DNA of 64,000 nucleotides from Candidatus Poribacteria bacterium. Its GTDB lineage: Bacteria; Poribacteria; WGA-4E; WGA-3G. The notes below the pieces were generated by a model that worked only from the letters and a program-made list of their open reading frames with translations, had not been told where the DNA came from and made no database searches. Where the stretch lies: assembly GCA_028820845.1 (NCBI GenBank), contig JAPPII010000122.1, positions 1-64,000 of the forward strand. The letters run 5' to 3'. A program made the position numbers and the translations under genes. This document shows, piece after piece, positions 26,386-35,544 of this stretch. The first letter of the stretch is position 1; each line of letters starts with the position of its first letter.

Positions 26386-27120
26386 TCAGTCCTTGGAGCC
26401 TGACCGGAGGCGTTCAATTTCAGCTAACGCCCGGGCAAGTTCGGCTTCGGCGTTTCGGCGTGCTTGTGCTTCTTGCTGGGCTTGGACTTCAGCGTTTCGG
26501 CGTGCTTGCGCTTCTTGCTGGACGTATTTATTCGCCTGCTTGACGCGTTCATCAGGTGTCAGCAACCACTGCTCAATATCTGGGTTATACAAACCAAGAG
26601 AACCCTCGCGCTCACCTAACTCCAATCCTAACACCGCCGAGGGCAGCCGCTCATTCACGGGCTCTATTTCCCGGTATGTACCATCTACGAGATGAAAACC
26701 GGTGAATGCCACCGCTATCTGACCGGAGGGATCGTAGATGAAATATTCTTGTACCGCAAGTGTTTCGGCGTAAAGGTGCTTTTTGCCTGAAAGGTTGTGC
26801 TGATACGTACTGCGACTTGATACTTCTAATACAAAATCCGGGGTGTGCCCTTCTTCCCATGTCTTATAGGTGTTCCTCGCTTTTTTCCCTACGCCGAATA
26901 CCACAAAGACATCGGGGGAGACACACTGCTTTGGGTCCCCTTGAACGTAATACATCATTAGGTTGCCTGATATATAGACATCTTTGTCATTCTGGAAATG
27001 ATCCTCGAGCATCTGAATGAAAGCCATCATGAATTTGCGGTGTGTGTCTGTTTCAGCCATCGGCTTACCATCCGTTTCAGGGTAGATGAGAGTGGGTGCT
27101 GCTTTTATGCTTCGCTGCAT
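26386..27120 (-). CDS. Uma2-family (DUF820) nuclease-like protein with coiled-coil tail
   Basis: This 244-aa protein has a Uma2 domain (residues about 10-190) of the PD-(D/E)xK fold, recognised by DGKPMAETDTH, the VSPDVFVV segment and PDFVLEVSS. Residues about 195-240 form a charged coiled coil built from a duplicated unit (QEAQARRNAE twice), visible as a short DNA tandem repeat near 26440-26520. AGGAG precedes the ATG. A second Uma2 gene lies at 60268-60927. The cellular role of this family is unclear. Confidence 0.82.
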   Translation of the reverse strand: MQRSIKAAPTLIYPETDGKPMAETDTHRKFMMAFIQMLEDHFQNDKDVYISGNLMMYYVQGDPKQCVSPDVFVVFGVGKKARNTYKTWEEGHTPDFVLEVSSRSTYQHNLSGKKHLYAETLAVQEYFIYDPSGQIAVAFTGFHLVDGTYREIEPVNERLPSAVLGLELGEREGSLGLYNPDIEQWLLTPDERVKQANKYVQQEAQARRNAEVQAQQEAQARRNAEAELARALAEIERLRSGSKD

Positions 27121-27147
27121 CGTTCATCTCCTTTTAATCGTTAATCC

Positions 27148-27330
27148 TTAAGAACGTTTCTCAATGAGTCTTCCAACAAAAAAGATTAAAACACCCAACG
27201 TCAGGAAGCCTATTTCAACGCTCATTGCTTTGGATTCACTGTAATTGAAGGGATTGGCACAACCTAAATAGAGTCCGGCGCCTAAGCATGCGATCCCCAT
27301 CAGTTCCAAAGTCTTACCGATATAATACAC
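27148..27330 (-). CDS. Small two-helix membrane protein
   Basis: This 60-aa protein has two hydrophobic segments, LMGIACLGAGLYLG and IGFLTLGVLIFFVGRLIE. The GTG start at 27330 has GGAG 5 nt upstream. It lies 27 nt upstream of the Uma2 gene on the same strand. Similar tiny membrane proteins occur widely without a known function. Confidence 0.65.
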   Translation of the reverse strand: MYYIGKTLELMGIACLGAGLYLGCANPFNYSESKAMSVEIGFLTLGVLIFFVGRLIEKRS

Positions 27331-27374
27331 AAATTCTCCAATACTCTTTGTATCGTGCTTTATTGACGGTAATA

Positions 27375-27395
27375 GGGGTTGGGTAACCCAACCCC
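27375..27395. repeat. Perfect GGGGTTGGG palindrome
   Basis: Nine-base arms (27375-27383 and 27387-27395) surround a TAA loop. It lies between two minus-strand genes. It has no adjacent T-run, so it is more likely a dispersed palindrome than a standard terminator. Confidence 0.6.
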
Positions 27396-27407
27396 TGCGT
27401 TAATGAC

Positions 27408-28118
27408 TTAGTAGAGACGCTTGACGTGTCCCCACTGGATTAATTTTTGGTGTCTGCTGGGTTCAATCCGGGCTGTAAAGATGAGATCCGGGATAAAATC
27501 GTTGTCCTCCGTGTAGCCTTCTGGAACCCAACCAATTTTATTTTCGAGATGCCCGCCATCAACATCGTGGTAAGCAATGTCGAATCCAATACTATTCCCT
27601 TTTCTCGCGAGATCGTCAAGTCGGAAACTCAACTCACACGTCTGTCCATCATTTCCCCATGCCACTCGCGTCAGTGGGTACTTTAACGTATCCATCTCCT
27701 TTTGAATCGGAATCTCAAAACGGTAGAGCGCATCCTTTCGTCCTGAGTGATGTGGGTCTATGTGGAGGATGAGGTGGTCTTCACGAAGGAGTTTGGTCTT
27801 ACGCGTTTCAAGTTGGTCGTCCAGTATTTTGATGGCGACATACAGGAAACCGTTCCGCCAAACCGCCGCAAAAGAGCCGCTGAAATCAGGAGACTCAGGC
27901 AAGTGTTCGCCAGTAATTAGATTTTTGTCTAATTTTCCAGGGATGACCTGCTCCCAAACCGGATCGTCGAGGTAGCCATCTACGATAGGCGCGACTGAAA
28001 CGAAGTCTGCATTGTATTGAAAATTTTGAAGATTCGCCCCCGTGATATGCCCTAATGCACAAGGCACTGTTAGGAATAGGAGGCTAACTACCGCAAGGAT
28101 AGGTCTATTAAAGTTCAT
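27408..28118 (-). CDS. Exported CBM9/DOMON-like protein with divergent TTWG-type tail
   Basis: The product (236 aa) has a signal peptide (about residues 1-22, ending CALG). Its sugar-binding-like domain resembles CBM9: PIVDGYLDDPVWEQV near the start, FLYVAIKILDDQ, and late LSFRLDDLARKG. It ends QKLIQWGHVK then RLY and stop, a looser form of the tail on the LamG proteins. The ATG at 28118 has GGGGGA nearby; an ATG at 28145 lies upstream of that site. Binding to polysaccharide is inferred. Confidence 0.72.
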   Translation of the reverse strand: MNFNRPILAVVSLLFLTVPCALGHITGANLQNFQYNADFVSVAPIVDGYLDDPVWEQVIPGKLDKNLITGEHLPESPDFSGSFAAVWRNGFLYVAIKILDDQLETRKTKLLREDHLILHIDPHHSGRKDALYRFEIPIQKEMDTLKYPLTRVAWGNDGQTCELSFRLDDLARKGNSIGFDIAYHDVDGGHLENKIGWVPEGYTEDNDFIPDLIFTARIEPSRHQKLIQWGHVKRLY

Positions 28119-28505
28119 GAATTCCCCCTTTTTAGGATAATTCATTGGATCGGGCTCGCTTAGATAAGAGAGCCGTATCCCTCATTTTCCCGCCCTCTAT
28201 AGTCAGAGGATTTCAATAGGTTTAACTTTGTATTATTTTATATTGGCAATGTGTGTTGGAGATTATCCGTTTTGATGTTGATTAACAGTTCTGTTGCATC
28301 TGTTTCTACGTTCCTTCGTTAAAAGTATACCGTAAATCCAATTATTTATCCAGTTAAAATTACACGATATGAGCGCGAAACCCTTAAAATAGTCGTTTTT
28401 TGTAAATTCGGTTGAAATTTGAAAAAAAATCTGTTATACTTTTAAACATGTTTTGAAATCACATTTTTGTCCGAGATCAGATTTTAAATAGAGAGGCACT
28501 TGGTT
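28119..28505. other. AT-rich divergent intergenic region
   Basis: This gap separates the minus-strand CBM9-like gene from ftsH. Beyond the ftsH promoter at 28412-28440 I see no gene and no strong repeat. Confidence 0.5.
28412..28440 (+). promoter_or_regulatory. Sigma-70-like promoter of ftsH
   Basis: TTGAAA at 28412-28417 and TATACT at 28435-28440 are separated by 17 nt. The leader to the start at 28506 would be about 60 nt. Confidence 0.6.
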
Positions 28506-30422
28506 GTGAACAAAAATACAAGAAGCATGGTGATTTGGTGGCTGATTATTGCGGGGATCGTTGTCTTCGGCATCTATCAGTTATTTAACCGCAGAGACCC
28601 CGTCTATCAGTTGGCGACCTCTGATTTTCACCAGTATATAAAGCGCGGACCAGATCTATTTGATGGGTATCTGCTGTTAGATCAGGAATGGGTTGAGGGA
28701 CGTTTTTACGCAGAGAGTGTGAACCAAATACGCAGTGACATCCTGAGTGCCGTGCCGCTTGAAGAACAGGAAACCCATTTTCCCCCGAATTGGGAAGGCG
28801 AATTTAGAGCAAGCCGTGATGCACTTGATGAATATGACATTCAGGCAAAACTTGATGAATATGGTATTGACTATAACGTCAAGCCGCCATCTAAGTTTCC
28901 TCAAGGGTTGATTATCTTCGGGACGACGATCATACCGCTTCTCATCTTTTTAGGGCTGATGATTTTCTTGTCACGGCAAATGCAAGGGAGCGGAAATCGC
29001 GCCCTCTCTTTCGGTAAAAGTCGCGCAAGGCTCCATTCCGAGAATCAAAACAAGATTACCTTTGAAGATGTCGCAGGGGTTGATGAGGCAAAAGACGCAC
29101 TTGAAGAGGTTATTGAGTTCCTTAAAGCACCGAAAAAATTTGAACGTCTCGGCGGTAGAATTCCTAAAGGAGTCCTACTGATGGGACCCCCAGGCACGGG
29201 GAAGACTATGCTCGCGCAAGCCGTCGCAGGCGAAGCGGATGTCCCCTTCTATAGCATCAGCGGGTCCGATTTCGTTGAGATGTTCGTTGGTGTTGGTGCC
29301 TCTCGTGTTCGGGACCTCTTTGAAACGGGAAAGAAAAACGCGCCGTGTATTATTTTTATTGATGAACTCGATGCAGTCGGCAGACACCGAGGAGCAGGTA
29401 TCGGCGGCGGACACGATGAACGTGAACAGACTTTAAACCAACTCCTCGTTGAAATGCAGGGGTTCGACGCATCAGAAGGTGTGATTCTCATCGCCGCAAC
29501 GAACCGTCCCGACGTCTTAGATCCAGCACTCCTACGTCCCGGTAGATTTGATCGACAAATTGTCGTCGACCTTCCCGATGTTCGCGGAAGAGAGGCAATC
29601 CTCAAAGTCCATACAAAACAGCCTTATAAACTTGCCGAAGATGTCAATTTGGATCTTTTAGCGAAGGCGACACCTGGCTTCTCCGGGGCTGACCTTGAAA
29701 ATATGGCAAATGAAGCCGCACTCCTTGCAGCAAGACACGACAAAGAACAGATTGACATGCTCTGCTTTGACGAGGCGAAAGACCGAGTCCTGATGGGACC
29801 AGAACGCCGAAGCCTCGTGATTAGTGAGGAAGAGAGGCGCGTTACTGCCTATCACGAAGCCGGGCATGCGCTTATGTTACATTTCGTGCCAGAGAGCGAT
29901 CCGAATTATAAGTGTACGATTGTTCCCCGCGGTAGAGCACTCGGTGTCACAGCAAAACTTCCACTTGAAGAACGCCATAACATGAGCAGAAAACGACTCC
30001 TCGCTCACATTATTTTTGCACTCGGTGGTCGGGTCGCTGAAGAAATTATTTTTGGTGAGCAGACGACAGGTGCGCAAAATGACTTTGAGCAAGCGACGAG
30101 CCTCGCACGTCGGATGGTTACCCAGTGGGGCATGAGCCACATGGGACCCCTCACTTTCGGCAGACGCGACGAACAGGTCTTTCTTGGCAAGGAATTGGCT
30201 GTCCATCAGGATTATAGCGAAAAAACTGCTATTGAGATTGATCAGGCTGTCCACGATATCGTCATGGAGTGCTATAAAAAGGCACGTGATATTTTGGAAA
30301 CCAATTTGGATGGATTGAAGTTACTCGCAGATGCGTTATTAGAACGTGAAACGCTTGTTACTGAAGAGATTGATGAAATCCTCGGACCCCGACCTCAACT
30401 TCCCGCGAAACCGATTATATGA
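28506..30422 (+). CDS. ftsH: ATP-dependent zinc metalloprotease FtsH
   Basis: The product (638 aa) is a complete FtsH. It has two membrane helices (about 8-28 and 135-155), then an AAA+ domain with Walker A GPPGTGKT, Walker [12 protein letters not shown] and the SRH segment with LLRPGRFDR. The zinc protease site is HEAGH. It degrades misfolded and regulatory membrane proteins from the cytoplasmic face. The GTG at 28506 has GAGAGG at 28491-28496 with good spacing; a TTG at 28500 is too close to it. The stop overlaps the folP start (ATGA). Confidence 0.96.
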   Translation: MNKNTRSMVIWWLIIAGIVVFGIYQLFNRRDPVYQLATSDFHQYIKRGPDLFDGYLLLDQEWVEGRFYAESVNQIRSDILSAVPLEEQETHFPPNWEGEFRASRDALDEYDIQAKLDEYGIDYNVKPPSKFPQGLIIFGTTIIPLLIFLGLMIFLSRQMQGSGNRALSFGKSRARLHSENQNKITFEDVAGVDEAKDALEEVIEFLKAPKKFERLGGRIPKGVLLMGPPGTGKTMLAQAVAGEADVPFYSISGSDFVEMFVGVGASRVRDLFETGKKNAPCIIFIDELDAVGRHRGAGIGGGHDEREQTLNQLLVEMQGFDASEGVILIAATNRPDVLDPALLRPGRFDRQIVVDLPDVRGREAILKVHTKQPYKLAEDVNLDLLAKATPGFSGADLENMANEAALLAARHDKEQIDMLCFDEAKDRVLMGPERRSLVISEEERRVTAYHEAGHALMLHFVPESDPNYKCTIVPRGRALGVTAKLPLEERHNMSRKRLLAHIIFALGGRVAEEIIFGEQTTGAQNDFEQATSLARRMVTQWGMSHMGPLTFGRRDEQVFLGKELAVHQDYSEKTAIEIDQAVHDIVMECYKKARDILETNLDGLKLLADALLERETLVTEEIDEILGPRPQLPAKPII

Positions 30423-31243
30423 TTTGTCGTGGGAAAACACTCACTTTAGGTAGAAATACGCATGTGATGGGCATCTTGAACGTCACGCCGGACTCTTTTT
30501 CCGATGGCGGACGCTATCTTGATGTCCAACAAGCGGTCGCGCATGCCGAGACGATGATTGCTGAAGGTGCTACCCTCATCGATGTCGGTGGCGAATCTTC
30601 ACGTCCAGGGGCATCACCAGTATCGGTTGATGAAGAATTAGCACGGGTCGTTCCGGTCATTGATGCACTCGCTGATACTGTGGACGTTTTCATTTCTGTT
30701 GATACGTCCAAAGCAAAGGTGGCGCAGTGTGCACTTGAGGCAGGCGCACATATTGTTAATGACATCACTGCCCTGAGTGGCGATCCTGACATGGCGGTAG
30801 TCGTCGCTGAGATGGAAGCCGGTGTTGTTCTGATGCACATGAATGGGACACCGCGCACAATGCAGCAGGCACCCGAATATGAAGATGTCGTTAACGAGAT
30901 TCACGCATGGCTAAAAAAAAAGATTCAGAATGCTGAGGCACACGGTATCGCTGCCGAACGCATTATTATTGACCCAGGCATCGGTTTTGGTAAAACGACA
31001 GCGCATAACCTTCAGCTCCTGAAGCGTCTTTCGGAGTTTCAAGTGCTAAACAGACCGCTGCTTATCGGCACTTCGCGTAAATCGTTTATCGGCAATATTT
31101 TAGATGTTCCGATGACGGAGCGCGTTGAAGGCACAGCAGCGACGGTGTGTTGGGCAATCGCACACGGAGCAGACATTGTCCGTGTCCATGATGTAAAAGC
31201 AAATGTTCGTGCTGCACAAATGACGGATGCCCTCTATAGATAG
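30419..31243 (+). CDS. folP: Dihydropteroate synthase
   Basis: This 274-aa TIM-barrel enzyme condenses dihydropterin pyrophosphate with p-aminobenzoate in folate synthesis. The signatures MGILNVTPDSFSDGG, ATLIDVGGESSRPGA and DPGIGFGKT are intact. Its ATG overlaps the ftsH stop by 4 nt, a known ftsH-folP arrangement that implies translational coupling. The C-terminal VRVHDVKANV segment is normal. Confidence 0.96.
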   Translation: MICRGKTLTLGRNTHVMGILNVTPDSFSDGGRYLDVQQAVAHAETMIAEGATLIDVGGESSRPGASPVSVDEELARVVPVIDALADTVDVFISVDTSKAKVAQCALEAGAHIVNDITALSGDPDMAVVVAEMEAGVVLMHMNGTPRTMQQAPEYEDVVNEIHAWLKKKIQNAEAHGIAAERIIIDPGIGFGKTTAHNLQLLKRLSEFQVLNRPLLIGTSRKSFIGNILDVPMTERVEGTAATVCWAIAHGADIVRVHDVKANVRAAQMTDALYR

Positions 31244-31247
31244 ATCG

Positions 31248-31640
31248 ATGCATCAGCAAAAAATTCAGGGAATCGGTATTGATATTGTTGAAGTGGAACG
31301 GATTCGAGAGGCATCTCGTCGATGGGGGGCGCGCTTTGAACAGCGGGTTTATACGCAACAAGAACTCGCGTATTGTGGAGACGCGCCGAGCCGATATTGG
31401 CGACTCGCTGCCCGTTTTGCTGCAAAAGAAGCAGCCCTGAAAGCACTCGGCACAGGTCTGATTGCCGGTATGCGTTGGAGAGACGTAGAGATCAAGGCGA
31501 ATGCTGTCGGGAAACCTGAACTTATTTTGCACGGCGAAGTCCGACGGTATGCCGACGCACGGAATATCAATTTAATATTCGTTTCTATGTCCCATACAAA
31601 TGTGTATGCTGTCGCGCAGGTAACCCTCTGCTCCGCTTGA
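31248..31640 (+). CDS. acpS: Holo-[acyl-carrier-protein] synthase
   Basis: The product (130 aa) transfers 4'-phosphopantetheine to acyl carrier protein. The Mg-binding motif GIGIDIVEVERI and the second motif FAAKEAALKALG are both present, and the C-terminal SMSHTNVYAVA block is typical. The ATG at 31248 lies 4 nt after folP; an ATG at 31227 would overlap folP by 17 nt. Neither has a strong ribosome-binding site, so coupling to folP is likely. Confidence 0.92.
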   Translation: MHQQKIQGIGIDIVEVERIREASRRWGARFEQRVYTQQELAYCGDAPSRYWRLAARFAAKEAALKALGTGLIAGMRWRDVEIKANAVGKPELILHGEVRRYADARNINLIFVSMSHTNVYAVAQVTLCSA

Positions 31641-31707
31641 TTCGGTGTGCGTTCCTATACCCAACTCCCGTATTTTTAGAAAGTTAACGTTTTGGTGTGA
31701 GGTAAAA

Positions 31708-32805
31708 GTGAAATACATTCACAGTTCAGTTGTCCTTGTCTTCTATTTTCTCGTTTGTAGTAGTGTCGCTTTTGCTGAGAACATGACCGCCACAACGAAT
31801 GGGTTTCTCAAGCAGCTCCTCGGTGCCGAATATCACGGAATGGGAGGCAGCTTCGCGGGTGTAACCCGTGGAGCAGACGCACTCGGGAACAACCCCGCGG
31901 GTATCAGTACCCCAGCCGGAAACAGGTTTGTCGTTCATACAATCCGTTTTCCACGCACGATTACCCTTCTCGCTAAACCGAATGACGACGCTACTTATGA
32001 GGACTACAGTCGGTTTGAACAGCGCGCCTCTGGCATTGAAATGCTCAACTGGGTCTTTCCAATGGGTAAATTCGGCGCATTTGGGTTCGCATTTGCTTTT
32101 GGGCAAGAAGGTTCCTTTCGACGCGTTGACTATCTTGGAAAAGCGGTCAATAGTTTTCCCGAAAATAATCTCGCTATCGGTTTCGGCTATGGGGTAAATA
32201 TCCTTCGCAACACTGTTATCGGGTTTGACGCGAAATGGCTGCGTTCAAAAGTTGTTGATGTTGACGCGAAAGAGCATCTCGGACACGGTTATGCCTATAA
32301 CGTCGGTATTATTCAGCAATTTGACAGTGGAATCCACATCGGTATTGCGGCGCGGAACCTAAGCAATGGGCTCTCCTTTTCTAATGTTGAAATTCCTGAT
32401 AGAATAGAACGCACAATTGTTGTTGGTATTGCCTATCACCGCGAATTGTCAAACGTATCATTACGGGTCGGTTTAGACACACATCCACCCTTCCGCGATG
32501 GCATTCGGGCAAATGTCGGGGCAGAACTGTGGTATAAAAATTGGATTGGTGGTAGGATTGGGTATCTCAGGCACACTGAAAAACGCTACGCCTCGGTCTT
32601 TCTACTTCAAGACGCTGCCTTTGAAACGCAGGAACGACTCTGGAAGGCGGAAGGGATATGTTTCGGGCTGGGTGTCCGAGTCGGCGGCATAACACTAAAC
32701 GCCGCTTATGTCCCGCAATTCAAACCTACGGTAGAAGAATCAGAACGCCTTCATGTCGTCCAAGGTGAAGCTGTTTATACCTTTTCACTTGGACAAACTT
32801 TTTAG
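31708..32805 (+). CDS. PorV/PorQ-like outer-membrane beta-barrel protein
   Basis: The product (365 aa) has a signal peptide (about residues 1-22) and the N-terminal GMGGSFAGVTRGADALGNNP motif of the PorV/PorQ (UPF0164) family. Alternating strands through to a C-terminal FSLGQTF, ending in phenylalanine, suggest a barrel. In Bacteroidetes PorV carries type IX substrates to the sortase. I chose GTG 31708 with GAGG at 31699-31702; an upstream in-frame ATG at 31645 adds a non-signal-like leader. Two proteases with type IX-like C-termini lie in the window. Confidence 0.75.
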   Translation: MKYIHSSVVLVFYFLVCSSVAFAENMTATTNGFLKQLLGAEYHGMGGSFAGVTRGADALGNNPAGISTPAGNRFVVHTIRFPRTITLLAKPNDDATYEDYSRFEQRASGIEMLNWVFPMGKFGAFGFAFAFGQEGSFRRVDYLGKAVNSFPENNLAIGFGYGVNILRNTVIGFDAKWLRSKVVDVDAKEHLGHGYAYNVGIIQQFDSGIHIGIAARNLSNGLSFSNVEIPDRIERTIVVGIAYHRELSNVSLRVGLDTHPPFRDGIRANVGAELWYKNWIGGRIGYLRHTEKRYASVFLLQDAAFETQERLWKAEGICFGLGVRVGGITLNAAYVPQFKPTVEESERLHVVQGEAVYTFSLGQTF

Positions 32806-32858
32806 CAACGCAAAGACGCGATTCTGACTTATGTCTGACGAATTCGGAGGGATTCGCG

Positions 32859-33299
32859 ATGAATAATATTGAGATAAAATATACAATAACACATGAGTGG
32901 GCTGAGATCCTTGATTCAAAGGAGTGTAGCGTCGGGATCACCGAGCGCGCCCAGGAAATCTATAGCAACATCATTTTTATTGAATTGCCGTCTCTTGGTG
33001 AATTTGAGCAAGACGAGATTATGGGACACCTCGAAACCTCTGATGGCAGAAATTTCTATATCCACGCACCTGTCAGTGGTGAGGTTTATGAGGTCAACAC
33101 CGCTCTTGAGGATGATATTGAACTCCTCAACCGTTTCCCTGAAGGTGACGGTTGGATTTGTAAACTCCGTATTGAGAATCCAAGTGAGATAGAAGCACTC
33201 CTCACACTCCCTGAATATGAGGCGTATGAGGAGGAAGAACTCAATGAAGAGGAGTACCTACCAGAAACTGATTTTTACGAAAATATTGAGGATTATTAG
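32859..33299 (+). CDS. GcvH-like protein lacking the lipoyl lysine
   Basis: This 146-aa protein matches glycine-cleavage H protein along its first 105 residues: YTITHEWAEI, VGITERAQE, IFIELPSLGE, and APVSGEVYEVN. The lipoyl hairpin normally reads E-S-V-K-A. Here residues 59-64 are E-T-S-D-G-R, with no lysine between K21 and K102. It therefore cannot be lipoylated in the usual way. The last 35 residues are an extra, very acidic tail. GGAGG lies upstream of the ATG. No other glycine-cleavage gene is nearby. Confidence 0.82.
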   Translation: MNNIEIKYTITHEWAEILDSKECSVGITERAQEIYSNIIFIELPSLGEFEQDEIMGHLETSDGRNFYIHAPVSGEVYEVNTALEDDIELLNRFPEGDGWICKLRIENPSEIEALLTLPEYEAYEEEELNEEEYLPETDFYENIEDY

Positions 33300-33327
33300 A
33301 CACAAATAAGTCTTGAGAAGGAACCCT

Positions 33328-34167
33328 ATGTCACAAACAGAAAAAATTCGGATTGGACACAGTCCCGATTCCGACGATGCATTTATGTTCTATGCTCTTG
33401 CCAAAGGGCTGATTTCAACTGGACCCTTTGAAATTGTTCATGTTATTGAAGATATTGAGACTTTGAATCAGCGGGCACTCGCTGCTGAACTCGAAGTCAC
33501 GGCAATCTCTGTTCACGCTTACGCCTATGTCGCCAAGGATTACGCACTGATGCCCTGCGGCGCAAGCATCGGAGACCGATATGGACCGCTTGTTGTTGCT
33601 AAGGCACCGATGGATACCCTTGAAGGGAAACGCATCGCTATTCCAGGCAAAATGACGACTGCTTACCTTACATTGAGCCTTTTCCAACCTGATTTTCAGG
33701 CAGAGACTCGTCCCTTTGATAAAATATTAGATGCCGTTCAACAGGACGAAGTGGATGCCGGACTCATTATTCATGAGGGACAATTGACTTATGCCCGTGA
33801 AGGGCTTCACAAGGTTATCGATTTAGGAGAGTGGTGGCACGAGGAAACAGGACTTCCCTTACCCCTCGGTGCGAACGTCATACGCCGCAACCTCGGCACT
33901 GAGAAAATTCGCCAAATAACAGCACTGCTCAAGCAGAGCATTCAATATTCACTTGAACATCGAGCGCGTGGGTTAGAATACGCTATGACCTATGCGCGTG
34001 ACATGGAGACCGCACTGGCTGATAAGTTCGTCGGGATGTATGTCAATGACTATACCCTTGATTATGGTGAGAAGGGGAGAGCTGGGGTCCGAGAATTGCT
34101 CCACCGCGGCAACGACGCAGGGATCATTCCGCATCGTGTGGAGGCAGATTTTGTCACACTTGAATAG
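33328..34167 (+). CDS. MqnA/MqnD-family protein (1,4-dihydroxy-6-naphthoate synthase-like)
   Basis: The product (279 aa) belongs to the MqnA/MqnD/periplasmic-binding-like family: IGHSPDSDDAFMFYALAKG at the N-terminus, then EVTAISVHAYAYV, YGPLVVAK and VDAGLIIHEGQLTY. MqnD acts in the futalosine route to menaquinone, and this is the closest assignment. No signal peptide is present, which argues against a transporter-binding protein. No other mqn gene is in the window. I use the ATG at 33328; the TTG at 33313 would place the GAAGGA site inside the gene. Confidence 0.75.
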   Translation: MSQTEKIRIGHSPDSDDAFMFYALAKGLISTGPFEIVHVIEDIETLNQRALAAELEVTAISVHAYAYVAKDYALMPCGASIGDRYGPLVVAKAPMDTLEGKRIAIPGKMTTAYLTLSLFQPDFQAETRPFDKILDAVQQDEVDAGLIIHEGQLTYAREGLHKVIDLGEWWHEETGLPLPLGANVIRRNLGTEKIRQITALLKQSIQYSLEHRARGLEYAMTYARDMETALADKFVGMYVNDYTLDYGEKGRAGVRELLHRGNDAGIIPHRVEADFVTLE

Positions 34168-34186
34168 TGAAGATTTTAATCTCCGT

Positions 34187-34202
34187 CAGGCGAGGTTCAC
34201 GC
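34187..34202. repeat. Short GCGAGG palindrome
   Basis: GCGAGG and CCTCGC arms flank a TTCACG loop just after the MqnD-like gene. It may act as a weak terminator or be another dispersed palindrome. The rest of the gap 34168-34480 holds the broken small gene described next. Confidence 0.4.
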
Positions 34203-34233
34203 CTCGCTACTTTCCTCACCTAAAGAAAGAACT

Positions 34234-34440
34234 ATGGACGCGAAACGCCGCAGATATTTCCATTTAGAAAATGCTGATGGTAAAAAACTTGTCTACGGTG
34301 TTCTCTATGATGAAGGAAATGTACAAGTCCTCTGGCGGGTAGACCAAGGCTACACGGCAGAGTAGTATTCATCTCTAACGCTCGTCCTTGGCTTGATGCC
34401 GGACATCGTTGCGCTTCGTTTTGAAGATAGCGATGGATAA
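34234..34440 (+). pseudogene. Small unknown gene interrupted by in-frame amber codon
   Basis: From ATG 34234 the frame reads 43 codons (beginning MDAKRRRYFHLENADGKKL) to TAG at 34363-34365. It then continues in the same frame for 24 codons (YSSLTLVLGLMPDIVALRFE and onward) to TAA at 34438. Both halves look protein-like and join without a frameshift, so a CAG or similar codon mutated to TAG is the simplest explanation. Amber readthrough is the alternative. The family is not one I can name. Confidence 0.5.
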
Positions 34441-34480
34441 AACGAAAAAATAGGTGTGCCGCTACAGGCAGACCGAGCGT

Positions 34481-35353
34481 CTAACGCAGCCTTCGATCGG
34501 CTAATTTAATAATCTCTCCATTTTCCTGAGCGATATACATATAGCCCAACCCATCCAATACAACGCCTTCTTGTTCATCACCGGGTAAGAGGTATTGCCC
34601 CAGGATTGTGCCTTCCTTTTTCAGTTCCACCAACAAGTTGCTTGCATCGCTGACTAAGACTAGGTGATCACCTTGTGAATCATAAGCCAACCCTGAAATA
34701 TCAATGAAATTCATCCGGTAGGCGTTAATAATAGTGCCTTCTGCCTTACGGGCTGTTCCCGAGCGAAGCGGAACACGCACTTCACATATAACCGAGGGTT
34801 CATCCTGCGGTTTGAGGCTAAACGATTGATTGCCAACCCAGAAGGTCCCTCCTTCGGGGTGCGAAGCATCTGGGACAAAGGCGATCGCTTCGATACCCAT
34901 ACCCCCTTTTTTCAAGAGCTGTTCGCCTTCAAAATTCCTGTCAATCCTGAATTCCCGCTGAATTGTCAGTGTCTCTGCATCCAATTCTAAGATTGCTTCG
35001 TCATCTTCAACCACAGCGTATAGCATACCCGTATCCGAGTTCACTGTAATGCCTTCAAGGTCGCGTTCGCTCAATCCTTTCGATTGAACCAGAGTACCGT
35101 CTAACCGAACTTCATGAATACTCCCAGAATCGTCGGCGATAAATAGGCTCCGCCGGACTGCGTGATAAGTAATACCTGAAGGCTCCGCAATTTGTGATTT
35201 TGTGATATTACCAACCCAGCTATACGGGAGCGCAACTGGACGGGACTCCGCCGTCTCTTTCGTCGCTGACTCTTCCAGCTGAGTAAGAAAGTAGACAAGA
35301 CCCGCACCGATACCTGTAATAAAAATGATTAAGAGCACTCTTTTATAGGACAT
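34481..35353 (-). CDS. SdiA-regulated-like propeller protein with N-terminal membrane anchor
   Basis: The product (290 aa) has an N-terminal hydrophobic anchor (about residues 5-23). A beta-propeller of the SdiA-regulated/esterase-like group follows, with AEPSGITYHAVRRSLFIADDSG, RDLEGITVNSDTGMLYAVVED and the late DISGLAYDSQGDHLVLVSD. It would face the periplasm. AGAGGG lies upstream of the ATG at 35353. The role is unknown; such propellers may bind metals or ligands. Confidence 0.75.
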   Translation of the reverse strand: MSYKRVLLIIFITGIGAGLVYFLTQLEESATKETAESRPVALPYSWVGNITKSQIAEPSGITYHAVRRSLFIADDSGSIHEVRLDGTLVQSKGLSERDLEGITVNSDTGMLYAVVEDDEAILELDAETLTIQREFRIDRNFEGEQLLKKGGMGIEAIAFVPDASHPEGGTFWVGNQSFSLKPQDEPSVICEVRVPLRSGTARKAEGTIINAYRMNFIDISGLAYDSQGDHLVLVSDASNLLVELKKEGTILGQYLLPGDEQEGVVLDGLGYMYIAQENGEIIKLADRRLR

Positions 35354-35544
35354 GTGGATCCCTCTTTCCAGTTGACGAGGTTTCCTAACCCCGTTTTTCA
35401 CAATCTCGTAACGACTGTAACTTTAACTATAAAAGCATTCTCTACAGGCTTTACAGGTACTTTATCATATTCTTTCTGACTAATTCAAGAGAAAACGTAA
35501 AACTTAAGAGCTGTTTGGTTTTCAAAAGGAAAAGTATTTTTTCC

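Noticed and set aside
26231-26695. Plus-strand open frame across the Uma2 and restriction-like genes
   Set aside because: It is antisense to two supported genes and its sequence is low-complexity Arg/Ser/Ala from the reverse of coiled-coil codons.
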